From positions 1-25,141 of the forward strand of contig DHVO01000158.1 of NCBI GenBank assembly GCA_002412705.1: a DNA stretch of 25,141 bases, in the 5' to 3' direction. The notes under the pieces are model-generated. The model searched no databases. It saw only the letters and a program-made list of their open reading frames with translations, and was not told the DNA's origin. A program made the translations under genes and the position numbers. The DNA comes from Bacteroidales bacterium UBA5206 (GTDB lineage: Bacteria; Bacteroidota; Bacteroidia; Bacteroidales; Tenuifilaceae). This document shows positions 6,950 through 16,862 of this stretch, in pieces. The first letter of the stretch is position 1. The number at the start of each line of letters is the position of its first letter.

Positions 6950-8230
6950 ATGCTTACACTAAAGTTTGTACGCGATAATAAGGATGAGGTGGTTAAACGC
7001 CTTTCGGTTAAGCATTTTGACGCAAAGGAACTGGTTGAGAAGATTGTTAGGCTCGACGACCAGCGCCGCGAGATGCAGCAGCAGCTTGACAATAACCTTG
7101 CAGAGCAAAACGCTTTGGCCAAAGAGATTGGCAAACTGTTTAAAGAGGGTAACACCACCGAAGCCAACGCGGCAAAGCAAAAAACCACCGAGCTAAAGGA
7201 GCTAAGCAAGGATCTTACCGTTCAGCTTGGCGATGTTGAAAAGGAGCTTAACAACACGCTTGTTTTGCTGCCAAACCTACCCCACTCATCGGTTCCTTCT
7301 GGTGTTAGCGCAGCCGATAATCTAGAAGTTCGCTCGGGGGGCTCCATGCCAGAACTTTCGCAGGAAGCGCTCCCCCACTGGGATTTGGCCAAGAAGTACG
7401 ACATTATTGACTTTGAACTTGGGGTTAAAATTACCGGAAGCGGATTCCCTGTTTACAAAGGCAAAGGAGCCAAACTACAGCGTGCTTTAATTAACTTCTT
7501 TCTAGATGAGAACACCGCTGCTGGGTATGCAGAGGTTATGCCTCCACTTATGGTGAATGAGGATAGCGCCTATGGTACAGGTCAACTTCCCGACAAGGAG
7601 GGGCAAATGTACCACGTTGGCCTTGATAACCTTTACCTAATCCCAACGGCCGAGGTTCCGGTTACCAACATTTTCCGCGATGTAATTCTACACACATCAA
7701 AACTTCCTGTTAAAATGACCGCATACACCCCTTGTTTTAGGCGCGAAGCGGGTTCGTACGGGAAGGATGTTCGTGGATTAAATCGCCTACACCAGTTTGA
7801 TAAGGTTGAGATTGTTCAGGTGCAACACCCCGACAAGTCGTATGAAAGCCTTGAGGAGATGGTTTCGCACGTTGAGAACATCCTAAAGAAGCTTGAGCTG
7901 CCTTACCGCATTGTAAAACTTTGCGGTGGCGACATGAGCTTTACCTCTGCCCTAACCTACGACTTTGAGGTATTCTCGGCTGCACAGAACAAATGGCTAG
8001 AGGTTAGCTCGGTATCTAACTTTGAATCGTTCCAAGCAAACCGCCTAATGCTCCGCTTTAAGGACGAGAACGACAAAAAAGCCCAACTAGCGCATACGCT
8101 TAATGGCAGTTCACTTGCCCTACCCCGTATTCTAGCTGCGTTACTTGAGAACAATCAGGTTGCCGAAGGAATTAAAATACCTGCCGCGTTACAGCCATTC
8201 TGTGGTTTTAACCTTATTGATGTACAGTAA
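6950..8230 (+). CDS. serS: Seryl-tRNA synthetase (class II)
   Basis: A 426-residue enzyme that charges tRNA-Ser (and tRNA-Sec where present) with serine. Residues about 1-110 form the antiparallel coiled-coil arm that grips the tRNA long variable arm, shown by charged heptads and the KEL-rich stretches. The class II core follows: P-T-A-E-V-P-V-T region near 233-240, motif 2 F-R-R-E-A-G-S-Y-G from residue 263, and motif 3 N-G-S-S-L-A-L-P-R at 385-393 with the ATP-contacting Arg393. Length is typical. It starts 103 nt after rpmA, beyond a terminator, so it probably has its own promoter; I see only an imperfect TACCTTTT element. A hairpin terminator follows. Confidence 0.97.
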   Translation: MLTLKFVRDNKDEVVKRLSVKHFDAKELVEKIVRLDDQRREMQQQLDNNLAEQNALAKEIGKLFKEGNTTEANAAKQKTTELKELSKDLTVQLGDVEKELNNTLVLLPNLPHSSVPSGVSAADNLEVRSGGSMPELSQEALPHWDLAKKYDIIDFELGVKITGSGFPVYKGKGAKLQRALINFFLDENTAAGYAEVMPPLMVNEDSAYGTGQLPDKEGQMYHVGLDNLYLIPTAEVPVTNIFRDVILHTSKLPVKMTAYTPCFRREAGSYGKDVRGLNRLHQFDKVEIVQVQHPDKSYESLEEMVSHVENILKKLELPYRIVKLCGGDMSFTSALTYDFEVFSAAQNKWLEVSSVSNFESFQANRLMLRFKDENDKKAQLAHTLNGSSLALPRILAALLENNQVAEGIKIPAALQPFCGFNLIDVQ

Positions 8231-8248
8231 AGTATCGAACCAAATAGC

Positions 8249-8277
8249 AAAGGGAGCTCCGGTGGGGCTCCCTTTTT
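8249..8277 (+). terminator. Terminator after serS
   Basis: A 9-bp stem (aaagggagc at 8249-8257, gctcccttt at 8267-8275) with a 9-nt loop and a T-run lies 18 nt after the serS stop. Confidence 0.88.
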
Positions 8278-8373
8278 CTTTTTCGCCTAAGATAATGTGC
8301 GGTAAGGTAATATGGCCAACCCGTTTTTTTGCTACTATTGCATTAACCATTTCACCCTTATTGATAACCGAAC

Positions 8374-9267
8374 ATGAATAGCGTTAATAGATCCTACCTG
8401 TACGCAGGGCTAACCATACTTTTCTGGGCCACATCGGCAACCGCCTTTAAAATAGCGCTAAGACATGTCGATCATGTTCAGCTGCTATTCCTTGCATCCC
8501 TTACCTCCACCTTGGCACTACTGGTAGTTCTACTATCGCAAAAACGACTAAAGGAGGCTTTAACAATAACCAAAAGTCAGCTTAAATGGTCGGCTTTTTT
8601 GGGTTTCTTAAATCCTTTTGCCTATTACTTTGTGCTATTCATTGCATACGGACTGTTGCCAGCCCAAGTGGCACAACCGCTTAATTTTATTTGGCCAATT
8701 GCCATGGTAATACTTTCGGTACCCATACTAGGACAGCACCTATCGCTTAGGAGTTTCTTTGCGCTAATCCTGAGTTTTATTGGTGTAGTACTAATATCGT
8801 CGCAGGGTTCATTTTCGGTTTTTGCCAAGAGCAATCCACTTGGTGTTGCCCTTGCTGTGGGAAGTTCCGTAATATGGGCACTTTTCTGGCTGTACAATGT
8901 TCGCGACTCCAAACGCGATGAGGTTGTTAAGCTGTTCTGGAACTTTCTTGTGGCAACAGTGCTCTGCCTTGGAGTAGGCGTTTTCAGGCCAAACTTTTTT
9001 AGTATCAACCTTAATGGCGCTTTAGCATCAATTTACATTGGACTATTTGAAATGGGATTTGCTTTTGTGCTATGGCTTAAAGCACTTAGCTATGCAAAAT
9101 CTACGGCTAAGCTGGGCAATATTGTGTTTTTTGTACCCTTTCTATCGCTCATAATTATTTGGATTGTTCTTAAGGAGCATATCTACTGGACAACACTTGC
9201 AGGTCTTGTTGTAATTGTTGGTAGCATTCTATACCAGCGCGCAGGAAAAGCTGAATCAAACAGCTAA
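8374..9267 (+). CDS. EamA-family (DMT superfamily) transporter
   Basis: A 297-residue integral membrane protein with about ten hydrophobic helices in two homologous five-helix EamA halves (about 5-140 and 150-290). Typical features are the F-W-A-T-S-A-T-A-F motif in helix 1, the A-x-x-x-x-F-I-W-P region near residue 107-112, the F-I-G-V-V-L-I-S-S-Q-G segment closing the first half, and in the second half F-V-P-F-L-S-L-I-I-I-W followed by the G-L-V-V-I-V-G-S-I-L-Y-Q end. Family members export amino acids or other metabolites; the substrate cannot be read here. The S41 peptidase gene follows after 33 nt, so they may share a transcript. Confidence 0.9.
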   Translation: MNSVNRSYLYAGLTILFWATSATAFKIALRHVDHVQLLFLASLTSTLALLVVLLSQKRLKEALTITKSQLKWSAFLGFLNPFAYYFVLFIAYGLLPAQVAQPLNFIWPIAMVILSVPILGQHLSLRSFFALILSFIGVVLISSQGSFSVFAKSNPLGVALAVGSSVIWALFWLYNVRDSKRDEVVKLFWNFLVATVLCLGVGVFRPNFFSINLNGALASIYIGLFEMGFAFVLWLKALSYAKSTAKLGNIVFFVPFLSLIIIWIVLKEHIYWTTLAGLVVIVGSILYQRAGKAESNS

Positions 9268-9300
9268 TTTTACACATGCTATAACCTAAACCACGTAGCC

Positions 9301-10575
9301 ATGAAAGTTCGGAAACTAATCAAGCTATCCCTTGCAACCATTGGCATACTTGCCCTAACGGTAGTGGGCTGCAATAAAATTGACGACGACATTCTAACTG
9401 GCGACGACCTTGCCCTTACTGAGCTAAACTGGATTATGCAAAACCTATACTACTGGAACGCATACGTCCCCAACGTTAAGCCCCTATCGTACAAGAGCCC
9501 TATGGAGCTAATGGATGCCCTAACCTATAAAACGTTAGATAAGTGGAGTTATGTAACTACTAAACAGGAGCTAATATCGTACTATGACGAAGGGGAGTTT
9601 ACAGGCTTTGGCTTTGGCTCTAGTTTCGATAGCCAAGGTAATTTATGGATATCGTTTGTTTTCAAAAACTCACCGCTTTACTCCTATGGAGTTGAACGTG
9701 GATGGAGAATTGCTGCCATAGATGGCACCACTCCCACCCCAGATAACTACGGAACACTTATTGGAGCGGCACAAACAGGCGTAGAAAAACGGTTCACCTT
9801 TATAAAGCCAAACAACGAAATTGTTGAAACCAGTTTTACTAAGTCTGTGCTAAAGATGAATACCGTGCTAATGGACTCCATATACACATCGGGGAACACA
9901 AAGATTGGTTACATTGTACTAAAAGGGTTTATAACGCCAACAAGAGATGAGCTCAATGCTGTTTTTGACGAGTTTCAGAGCAAAGGGGTAAACAGCCTTA
10001 TTCTGGATCTTAGATACAACGGCGGAGGAAGTGTTGATGTAGCCCACAGACTAGCCAACCAAATTTGTGGCAGCAAAGCAAATGGCGAGCTATTCCTAAA
10101 ACAGGAGCATAACCAGAACTCCGATTCTCTTAATAAGGAGCTATACCTAGAACCCGTAGAAAACACCCTTGTACTCAACAACCTTGTTGTTATTGCAACA
10201 GAAGCTACAGCATCGGCAAGCGAACTCATAATAAGCGGTCTAAAGCCGCATATGAACGTTACCGTTGTTGGTGATAAAACCTACGGAAAACCTGTTGGTA
10301 TGTACTCCTTAATATACCCACAGTTTAACTGGGCTTTTGTGCCAATTTGCTTTAGGTTTGTGAACAGCCAGGGCTTTAGCGACTACTACGGCGGTATTCC
10401 AGCTGACATTGAAGCCGACGATAACATTCGCGTACCTTTTGGTAGTATAACCGAGTCCAGCCTAAGCGCTGCGCTTAACCATTTAGGATACATTACAACT
10501 AAAACCAGCGCAACCCCCACAAAAGCAAGGCTAAACGTAGGAAAGGGACTTTACGAGGAGATTGGATCGTGGTAA
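9301..10575 (+). CDS. S41-family (C-terminal processing-like) peptidase lipoprotein
   Basis: A 424-residue predicted lipoprotein with lipobox V-V-G-C (C24) after a hydrophobic signal segment. Residues about 35-90 are the N-terminal helical region seen in Bacteroidota S41 proteins (LNWIMQNLYYW). A degenerate PDZ-like domain spans about 95-180 (G-F-G-F-G...; R-G-W-R-I-A-A-I-D-G). The protease core follows: Y-I-V-L-K-G-F at 204-210, L-I-L-D-L-R-Y-N-G-G-G at 233-243, E-A-T-A-S-A-S-E with likely nucleophile S305, and G-D-K-T-Y-G-K with likely base K330; the 25-residue spacing fits S41 enzymes. It would act on proteins in the periplasm or at the outer membrane; the substrate is unknown. The last 7 nt overlap the GTG start of ruvC. 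Confidence 0.92.
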   Translation: MKVRKLIKLSLATIGILALTVVGCNKIDDDILTGDDLALTELNWIMQNLYYWNAYVPNVKPLSYKSPMELMDALTYKTLDKWSYVTTKQELISYYDEGEFTGFGFGSSFDSQGNLWISFVFKNSPLYSYGVERGWRIAAIDGTTPTPDNYGTLIGAAQTGVEKRFTFIKPNNEIVETSFTKSVLKMNTVLMDSIYTSGNTKIGYIVLKGFITPTRDELNAVFDEFQSKGVNSLILDLRYNGGGSVDVAHRLANQICGSKANGELFLKQEHNQNSDSLNKELYLEPVENTLVLNNLVVIATEATASASELIISGLKPHMNVTVVGDKTYGKPVGMYSLIYPQFNWAFVPICFRFVNSQGFSDYYGGIPADIEADDNIRVPFGSITESSLSAALNHLGYITTKTSATPTKARLNVGKGLYEEIGSW

Positions 10576-11156
10576 AAAAAGAAACAAAAATATCACTTAC
10601 AGAAAAAGTAATACTAGGTGTTGACCCAGGAACCAACATCTTGGGATACGGAGTAATTAAAACTAGCGGTAAAAACAACATTGAACTTGTAGTGCTTGGT
10701 GTTATCGACCTAAAAAAGTATGGTGATCACTACCTGAAACTAAAGGCAATTTACGAACGGGTGCAACAGCTGGTAACAGAATACCTTCCCGACGAAATGG
10801 CCATTGAAGCCCCCTTCTTCGGAAAAAACGTACAGAGTATGCTTAAGTTGGGGCGAGCACAGGGTGTTGCAATGGCTGCAGCTCTATCGCGCGACGTGCC
10901 CATTTTTGAATACGCACCCCGAAAAATAAAACAGGCAATAACAGGACAGGGAGAAGCATCGAAAGAGCAAGTAGCCGCCATGCTAAAGAGCATTTTGGGT
11001 GTTAAGGATTTTGAGCAGAAGTACTTTGATGCCACCGACGGATTAGCCGCTGCCGTTTGCCACCACTACCAGCAAACCAGCCCCCTAGCAGGTTTAAGCG
11101 GCTCAAAGGGCTGGGATTCATTTATAAAGAACAATCCTGATAGGATCAAGGGCTAA
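10569..11156 (+). CDS. ruvC: Holliday junction resolvase RuvC
   Basis: A 195-residue endonuclease that resolves four-way DNA junctions with RuvAB. RNase H-like fold with the four acidic residues visible: D19 in GVDPGT, E80 in AIEAPFFGKN, and D154 and D157 in FDATDGLAAA; the M-L-K-L-G-R-A-Q-G-V helix and Y-A-P-R-K-I-K-Q strand are also typical. The start is a GTG at 10569, inside the end of the S41 gene; a downstream alternative would remove little before the first catalytic strand, so the exact start is less sure than the gene. A C-terminal tail of about 25 residues after the catalytic core is common in Bacteroidota RuvC. A perfect hairpin terminator follows. Confidence 0.95.
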   Translation: MVKKETKISLTEKVILGVDPGTNILGYGVIKTSGKNNIELVVLGVIDLKKYGDHYLKLKAIYERVQQLVTEYLPDEMAIEAPFFGKNVQSMLKLGRAQGVAMAAALSRDVPIFEYAPRKIKQAITGQGEASKEQVAAMLKSILGVKDFEQKYFDATDGLAAAVCHHYQQTSPLAGLSGSKGWDSFIKNNPDRIKG

Positions 11157-11177
11157 ACAACACTACAGAACAAAAGA

Positions 11178-11210
11178 CAAAAGCCGCTAAGAAAAACTTA
11201 GCGGCTTTTG
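11178..11210. terminator. Bidirectional terminator between ruvC and the giant secreted protein gene
   Basis: A 14-bp perfect inverted repeat (11178-11191 and 11197-11210) with a 5-nt loop, bounded by caaaa and ttttg. It serves the plus-strand ruvC and the minus-strand gene ending at 11229. Confidence 0.92.
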
Positions 11211-11228
11211 CATCTTGCAACAACGCTG

Positions 11229-14200
11229 TTACTCTTTAACTATTGTAATAGACCTAATATTAGAGTCAACTTGAAGTTTCACTACATAAATACCTTTCAT
11301 TAAACTCTCGATATTAATATCGGCGCTACCGTTTAGTATAGCCCCTTTCTTCACAACAAGGCCAAGAGTGGAAATAATTGTGTAAGTTCCATTGTGAAGG
11401 TCATTCCCGGTTCTAATCCGAAGCTCATCCTTTGCAGGATTTGGGTAAACAGACACATCAAAGGTTTTACCATCTGGAACATCGGTTGTGCTGGTTACCG
11501 TAATGGTGAATCTTGCCGTCTGAGTATTATTAGCCGCATCGGTTGCGGTGTAAGTAACGGTGGTGGTTCCAATAGGAAACTGCGAACCATTTGTATAATC
11601 GGCAACAAAATTAGCTACACCAACATTATCGGTCGCTATTGGCTCTACCCACGTTACCGTTGCATAGGTCATTCCCTCATCGGTGTTAACGGCAATACTC
11701 TCAGGCATTCCTGATATAACAGGGCTTTCGGTATCACTCACAGTGATGGTAAAGGTTGCCGTTGCGATATTGCCAGAATGATCAACGGCAGTGTAAGTAA
11801 CCGTTGTTTCTCCAAGCGGAAACTGTGTACCAGATGCAAAATCAGCCCCAAAGGTTGAAATACCATCATTGTCGTTGGCAGTTGGCTCTGCCCACGTTAC
11901 CGTTGCGTAATCCATACCCGCATCGGTGCTCGCAGTAATATCCGAAGGCATACCTTTAATTACAGGCTTCTCAAACTCCCTTAATGTAACGTTAAACGAT
12001 TCGTTCTTTGTGTTACCAGCAGCATCAGTAGCGGTGTATGTAACAACAGTAGTACCTATACCAAACTGGCTTCCAATGTCATGATCTGACACTAAGGATA
12101 CCACGCCCACATTATCTGTAGCCGTTGGCTCAACCCAAGATACCGTTGCATAGTTTGCTCCTGGTGCTGGGTCTGTTACTATATTTTCTGGCATGCTGGA
12201 GATAACAGGGCTCTCCGTATCGATTACAGTGATGGAAAAGGTTGCCGTTTCAATATTCCCTACAAAATCGGAAGCGGTATAGGTAACGGTAGTTGTTCCT
12301 AGCGGAAACTGCGATCCGATTGAATAATCAGAGGTTAAACGATACATCAACAGATCATCGGTAGCGGTTGGCTCTGTCCACGTTACCGTTGCGTAATTCT
12401 TACCCGCATCGGTACTTACCTCCATATCCTGAGGCATATCTGTAATTGTAGGTTTTACTCCATCGCTAATAACCTCTATAGTAAAGAATATATTTGAAGT
12501 ATTACCAGCTGCATCCGATGCGGTGTAGGTAACGGTTGTTACACCCAACGGGAAAGCATCACCAGGAGAGTGGCTTGCAGATTGACTTGTAACCCCTACA
12601 TTATCGAAAACCCAAGGTGCTGTCCAATCTACGCGTTCTGAGGTAACATCCCCTTTAACATAGGCTATCATAGACTCAGGAACACGACCAAACGTTGGGG
12701 CTTCGGTATCAATTACAGTAACATAGAATATTGCTGTAATCTCGTTATTAGACTCATCAACGGCAGTATAGGTAACCTGAGTAGTTCCAAGGTTGAATTG
12801 AGTTCCATTAGCAAGATTTGAACTAAACACATCAATGCCAACATTATCAGTGGCGGTTGGCTCTGTCCATGTTACCGTTGCATAGTTCTTTCCGTCATCG
12901 GTACTTACTGTAAAATCGGAAGGGATACCTGTAATTACAGGTTTTTCAGTATCCCTAACAGTTATGGTGAACGACTGGCTATAGCTGTTGTTAGCAGCAT
13001 CGGTAGCGGTGTAGGTTACAACAGTTTCCCCCACATTAAACTGCGAACCGCTAGTATAGTTAGATGTAAAGGATACTACACCAACATTATCAACTGCAGT
13101 TGGCTCGGGCCACGATACCGTTGCGTAGGATTTGCCTGCATCCTGATTAACGTCAATGGTGCTAGGCATATTTTCTATCCTAGGCTTCTCCACATCGTTA
13201 ACGGTTATGGTGAAGCTTGCAGTTTCTGTATTACCAACCATATCATAAGCCGTATATGTAACTGTAGTGATGCCCACAGGAAACTGAGATCCGCTCTGAT
13301 AATCGGGTGTAAAAGCATCTATCCCAATATTATCGGTAGCCGACGGCTCATCCCATGTAACAACGGCATAGTTTAGCAACTCCCATGCATCTACAACAAT
13401 ATCTGCTGGAACATTTGATATTACGGGTTTTTCACCATCGCTAATAACATCAATGGTAAATGAGGCTGTTGCAATATTATTTGCAGCATCAGTAGCCGTG
13501 TAAACAACTGTTGTTACATCCAAAGGAAACTGGGATCCTGAAGCATGGCTTGAGATAAAACTGGCTATACCAACATTATCGGTAACAGTAGGAGAATTCC
13601 ACACAACAGTAGAAGAGTTTTGCTCCCCAGAAACCAATACATTTAGACTAGCTGGAATATTATGAATAACTGGTTTCTGATCGTCAAAAACCGTCACAAC
13701 AAAGTCCTTGGCCGTATGATTCCCCGCAGCATCATCTGCCGTATAGGTAACCGTAGTGGCACCTACAGGAAACTTATAGCCACTTGGGTAGTTAGATTCA
13801 AAGGTTACAACGCCCACGTTATCGCTAGCAACAGGCTCTGTCCAGGTCAAAACAGCATAGTTTTTATCCTGCTCTGTTGGAATGGCAACACTAGCTGGCA
13901 TTCCTGATATAACAGGCATTTCAGCATCGGTAACGGTAATGGTAAAACTTGCCGTTTCAGTGTTACTTGAAGCATCGGTAGCAGTGTAGGTAACGGTTGT
14001 AGTTCCCACGCCAAAATGGGCTCCAGAAATATAATCTGACTCAAATGACACTAAGTGTACATTATCGGAAGCGGTAGGTTCGGTCCACGTTACCGTAGCG
14101 TAATCTAAACCAGCCTCTGTATTAACCGAAATGTTTGCTGGCATACCAGATATTACTGGCTTCTCGGTATCGGCAAAGGGAGTTACCTCATTCGATTGAG

Positions 14201-16862
14201 CGGAAGGGGCACTCATCCCTATAGCGTTGGTGGCCGTTACCATAAAATAGTAGGTAGTGCCATTGGTTAAGCCGTTAATGGTAATTGGGCTCGATGTTCC
14301 ATTGGCCTCAAGCAGCTCAGGAAAGGAAGTAACTCTATAGTTGGTTATTTCGCTTCCATTGTCATGAGGTATGGTAAAATTCACAACAGCTCTAGTATCA
14401 CCTGCTACGGCAGTAACATCGGTTGGTGGGGTTGGAACATCGGCAAGCGTGGTGAATTCCAACTGGTTCCCATAACTTGTACCAGCAGAGTTAGTAGCAT
14501 AAGCCCTTACATAGTATTTGGTGCCTACATCTAACCCTGTTATTGCATAGCTAAACGCACACACATTTGCTGATCCCTGTTCCGATTTTGTAGCGAGGCC
14601 AACAGTAGGATTAGGTGATTTGCTCCACACAACGCCATGCTGCGTTGGGCTAGATACCCCCAATGCCGTTACGCTTGCGTTAATAGTTGCCCCCGTCTTA
14701 CTAATTGAAGATGCATCTATTGTAGATAACTTAGCTGGTAACGCAAAACCACTTGTCCAGTTAGAGTTCTTGCCATCTGACTCCAGAGTAAAGTTGGTTA
14801 AGGTTCCATTCTGAGCGCCAGAAGCAGCAGCATCAGTCAGCGTAGTAACAGATGTATTGCTACCATACGCAACACCCTGATTAAACTTGTAGTAATGCAG
14901 CAAACCAGACTCACTACCAGTGAAACCATTGTTCATTGCCGCCACTATTTCTTCCTGAGTAAGCGGCTTATTCCACCAGCTAAGCTCATCCATTGAGCCC
15001 TCAAAGTATTTATCATACCCAAAAAAACTCTTCCCAATTTTCTGATCTTTATAATCACCAGAGGCAACCAGCGAGAAACCGGGTAAGGTAACCTGCACTA
15101 CCCCATTGATATATAGCTTTGCACCCTCGGTAGGGGAAATAGTTATCGCAACATGATACCATTGGTTAAACGGATAGTTTGACGTACTTACTTGCTCAAA
15201 CGGTTTATCCTTATTCTTCAGTAAAAAACCACCCGATGTAAAAATAATTGTAGAATATCTAGCATCGGAGATTCGTAGCATATCATTAAAGTACTTCTTA
15301 ACCCTAACATATGCTGTAGCGGTAAACCCAGCGCTGTAATCCACATAGGCCGAAGGAGCCATATCAACATAGTCATCAACCCCATCAAAGTTAAGACAGT
15401 TGTCACCCGAGGTGTGTTCTTTCCAGTTAGATATGGACTCTAGGCGAAAGTTAAACAGAGTTCCGTTAAGTGGATTTGACGTTGATTTATCGGTTAATGT
15501 GGTTACATAATCGTTATCAAGATCTACCATCCCCTGGTTGAAATTGTAGTACGCAAGTAATCCGCTCTCAAAACCTGTAAGGTGAGCATCAGAGGTAGAG
15601 CTTATTTCTGCAGATGAACGCGCAACATTCCAAATACGCAGTTCGTCTATCTTTCCGCCAAAGAAATAATAGTTTGATACAGTTCCACCGCTAGGAAGCT
15701 GTGATGTATAACCGTCTTTCCCTATGGTTGCTGATGTTAGATTGATTACGGGCATTGATGGAACATCGTAACTACCACTCTCTATACCATTGTGATAGAA
15801 CACTATTTTTTTTGCAGTGCCATCGTAGCTTACCGCCACATGCTGCCACGAATCCATTATTATTGGGGAAGTCATTCTAGGCATTACACCGCCTGTTTCC
15901 TCAATATCAATACCGTTCACAGAGAACTCTAATAAGCTATCCACAAGGTGGAATTTAATTGAGCCATTGGACCATGCATCGGTAGTAAATATCCCTTGCA
16001 GACCAGTATTTCGCTCAGGCTTTATCCAGCTTTCAATAGTAAAGTTATTAATTCCAGTTCCCTTTTGCGGAACAGTAATAAAATCACCTGCCCCATCAAA
16101 ATGCAATGCGTTATTTCTTGAGCTAATCCAGTTAGATACACTACCCGACTGAAGCGAAAAATTGTGTAGCGTTCCAACTCTAGCCATACCCCCTGCCAGA
16201 GCATCATCAAACAGTGTGGTAAAAGTTGTATTGTTGCCAGCAGCAACTCCCTGATTAAACTTGTAGTAAGCCATCAACCTAGCATCCCCAACTAAATCGA
16301 CACATGCATTGGTCTTTACCTCGCTTGGAAGGAGAAAATCATTCCATATCCGCACCTCATCTATTGCGCCTTTATAGAACCTAGAGCCACCAGCCCAACT
16401 ACCAATAGAGGCAACAGTTAAATGCACCGCTGGCATAGAAGAAACATGGTAATTTCCGCTCTCCATGCCGTTATAGTAGAATACAATCCTCTTTGCCATA
16501 CCATCGTAGCTAACGGCTACATGCTGCCATTCGCCATATTTTAGCGCAGCTTTCATACTGGGCCATCCTCCTCCAAACTCTGCTTGATTAAGCCCACCAA
16601 TAGCCAGAAATAATACTCCACCTCCAAATTGCAAATGCACAGAGCCGCCAGACCAAGAATTGGTCATAAGTAAACCCATATCGTTATTGCCAGGCTCTGG
16701 TTTTATCCAAGCCTCAAAAGCAAAACTGGTTAAATTGGTTCCCAATTCAGGAATCGATACAAAATCGTTAACACCATCATAGTGCAACGCGTTGTCCTGA
16801 GAAAACAGACTTCCCTTCACCAACAAGCAAAAGAATAGTACAAGAAATAGTGTGCGTTTCAT
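11229..16862 (-). CDS. Giant type IX secreted protein: 3 LamG, 2 FnIII, 11 HYR modules and sorting domain
   Basis: An 1877-residue surface or secreted protein. Signal peptide at residues 1-21. Three concanavalin/LamG-like domains: about 24-248 and 251-487 (close to each other, both with WQHVAVSYDG), and about 488-706 (more divergent, WYHVAITIS). Two fibronectin III-like domains at about 709-807 and 808-899. Eleven HYR modules of 81-82 residues fill 900-1794, each opening near E-K-P-V-I-S-G-M-P and ending in TTVTYTATD...SFTITV. Residues 1795-1877 are a type A T9SS sorting domain with the V-Y-P-N-P motif and closing GIYVVKL strand, so export through the type IX system is expected. No catalytic motif is visible. 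LamG domains suggest carbohydrate or protein binding, and HYR modules a stalk, so an adhesin is likely but unproven. The upstream gene is an AraC-family membrane regulator. Confidence 0.95.
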   Translation of the reverse strand: MKRTLFLVLFFCLLVKGSLFSQDNALHYDGVNDFVSIPELGTNLTSFAFEAWIKPEPGNNDMGLLMTNSWSGGSVHLQFGGGVLFLAIGGLNQAEFGGGWPSMKAALKYGEWQHVAVSYDGMAKRIVFYYNGMESGNYHVSSMPAVHLTVASIGSWAGGSRFYKGAIDEVRIWNDFLLPSEVKTNACVDLVGDARLMAYYKFNQGVAAGNNTTFTTLFDDALAGGMARVGTLHNFSLQSGSVSNWISSRNNALHFDGAGDFITVPQKGTGINNFTIESWIKPERNTGLQGIFTTDAWSNGSIKFHLVDSLLEFSVNGIDIEETGGVMPRMTSPIIMDSWQHVAVSYDGTAKKIVFYHNGIESGSYDVPSMPVINLTSATIGKDGYTSQLPSGGTVSNYYFFGGKIDELRIWNVARSSAEISSTSDAHLTGFESGLLAYYNFNQGMVDLDNDYVTTLTDKSTSNPLNGTLFNFRLESISNWKEHTSGDNCLNFDGVDDYVDMAPSAYVDYSAGFTATAYVRVKKYFNDMLRISDARYSTIIFTSGGFLLKNKDKPFEQVSTSNYPFNQWYHVAITISPTEGAKLYINGVVQVTLPGFSLVASGDYKDQKIGKSFFGYDKYFEGSMDELSWWNKPLTQEEIVAAMNNGFTGSESGLLHYYKFNQGVAYGSNTSVTTLTDAAASGAQNGTLTNFTLESDGKNSNWTSGFALPAKLSTIDASSISKTGATINASVTALGVSSPTQHGVVWSKSPNPTVGLATKSEQGSANVCAFSYAITGLDVGTKYYVRAYATNSAGTSYGNQLEFTTLADVPTPPTDVTAVAGDTRAVVNFTIPHDNGSEITNYRVTSFPELLEANGTSSPITINGLTNGTTYYFMVTATNAIGMSAPSAQSNEVTPFADTEKPVISGMPANISVNTEAGLDYATVTWTEPTASDNVHLVSFESDYISGAHFGVGTTTVTYTATDASSNTETASFTITVTDAEMPVISGMPASVAIPTEQDKNYAVLTWTEPVASDNVGVVTFESNYPSGYKFPVGATTVTYTADDAAGNHTAKDFVVTVFDDQKPVIHNIPASLNVLVSGEQNSSTVVWNSPTVTDNVGIASFISSHASGSQFPLDVTTVVYTATDAANNIATASFTIDVISDGEKPVISNVPADIVVDAWELLNYAVVTWDEPSATDNIGIDAFTPDYQSGSQFPVGITTVTYTAYDMVGNTETASFTITVNDVEKPRIENMPSTIDVNQDAGKSYATVSWPEPTAVDNVGVVSFTSNYTSGSQFNVGETVVTYTATDAANNSYSQSFTITVRDTEKPVITGIPSDFTVSTDDGKNYATVTWTEPTATDNVGIDVFSSNLANGTQFNLGTTQVTYTAVDESNNEITAIFYVTVIDTEAPTFGRVPESMIAYVKGDVTSERVDWTAPWVFDNVGVTSQSASHSPGDAFPLGVTTVTYTASDAAGNTSNIFFTIEVISDGVKPTITDMPQDMEVSTDAGKNYATVTWTEPTATDDLLMYRLTSDYSIGSQFPLGTTTVTYTASDFVGNIETATFSITVIDTESPVISSMPENIVTDPAPGANYATVSWVEPTATDNVGVVSLVSDHDIGSQFGIGTTVVTYTATDAAGNTKNESFNVTLREFEKPVIKGMPSDITASTDAGMDYATVTWAEPTANDNDGISTFGADFASGTQFPLGETTVTYTAVDHSGNIATATFTITVSDTESPVISGMPESIAVNTDEGMTYATVTWVEPIATDNVGVANFVADYTNGSQFPIGTTTVTYTATDAANNTQTARFTITVTSTTDVPDGKTFDVSVYPNPAKDELRIRTGNDLHNGTYTIISTLGLVVKKGAILNGSADINIESLMKGIYVVKLQVDSNIRSITIVKE
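11481..14165 (-). repeat. Eleven-module HYR array within the giant gene
   Basis: Eleven consecutive modules of 243-246 nt. Modules 3-6 (12705-13679) and 7-10 (11730-12704) are each 975 nt, and corresponding members share residues not found in the rest: modules 3 and 7 are 82 residues and end VISDG; 4 and 8 have VGN-x-ETA; 5 and 9 have TVVTYTATDAA with a following -SF; 6 and 10 have GTQF and TYTAVD. Confidence 0.85.

Noticed and set aside
13662..13907. Antisense open frames within the giant gene
   Set aside because: They recur because HYR modules repeat, and have no independent evidence of coding.
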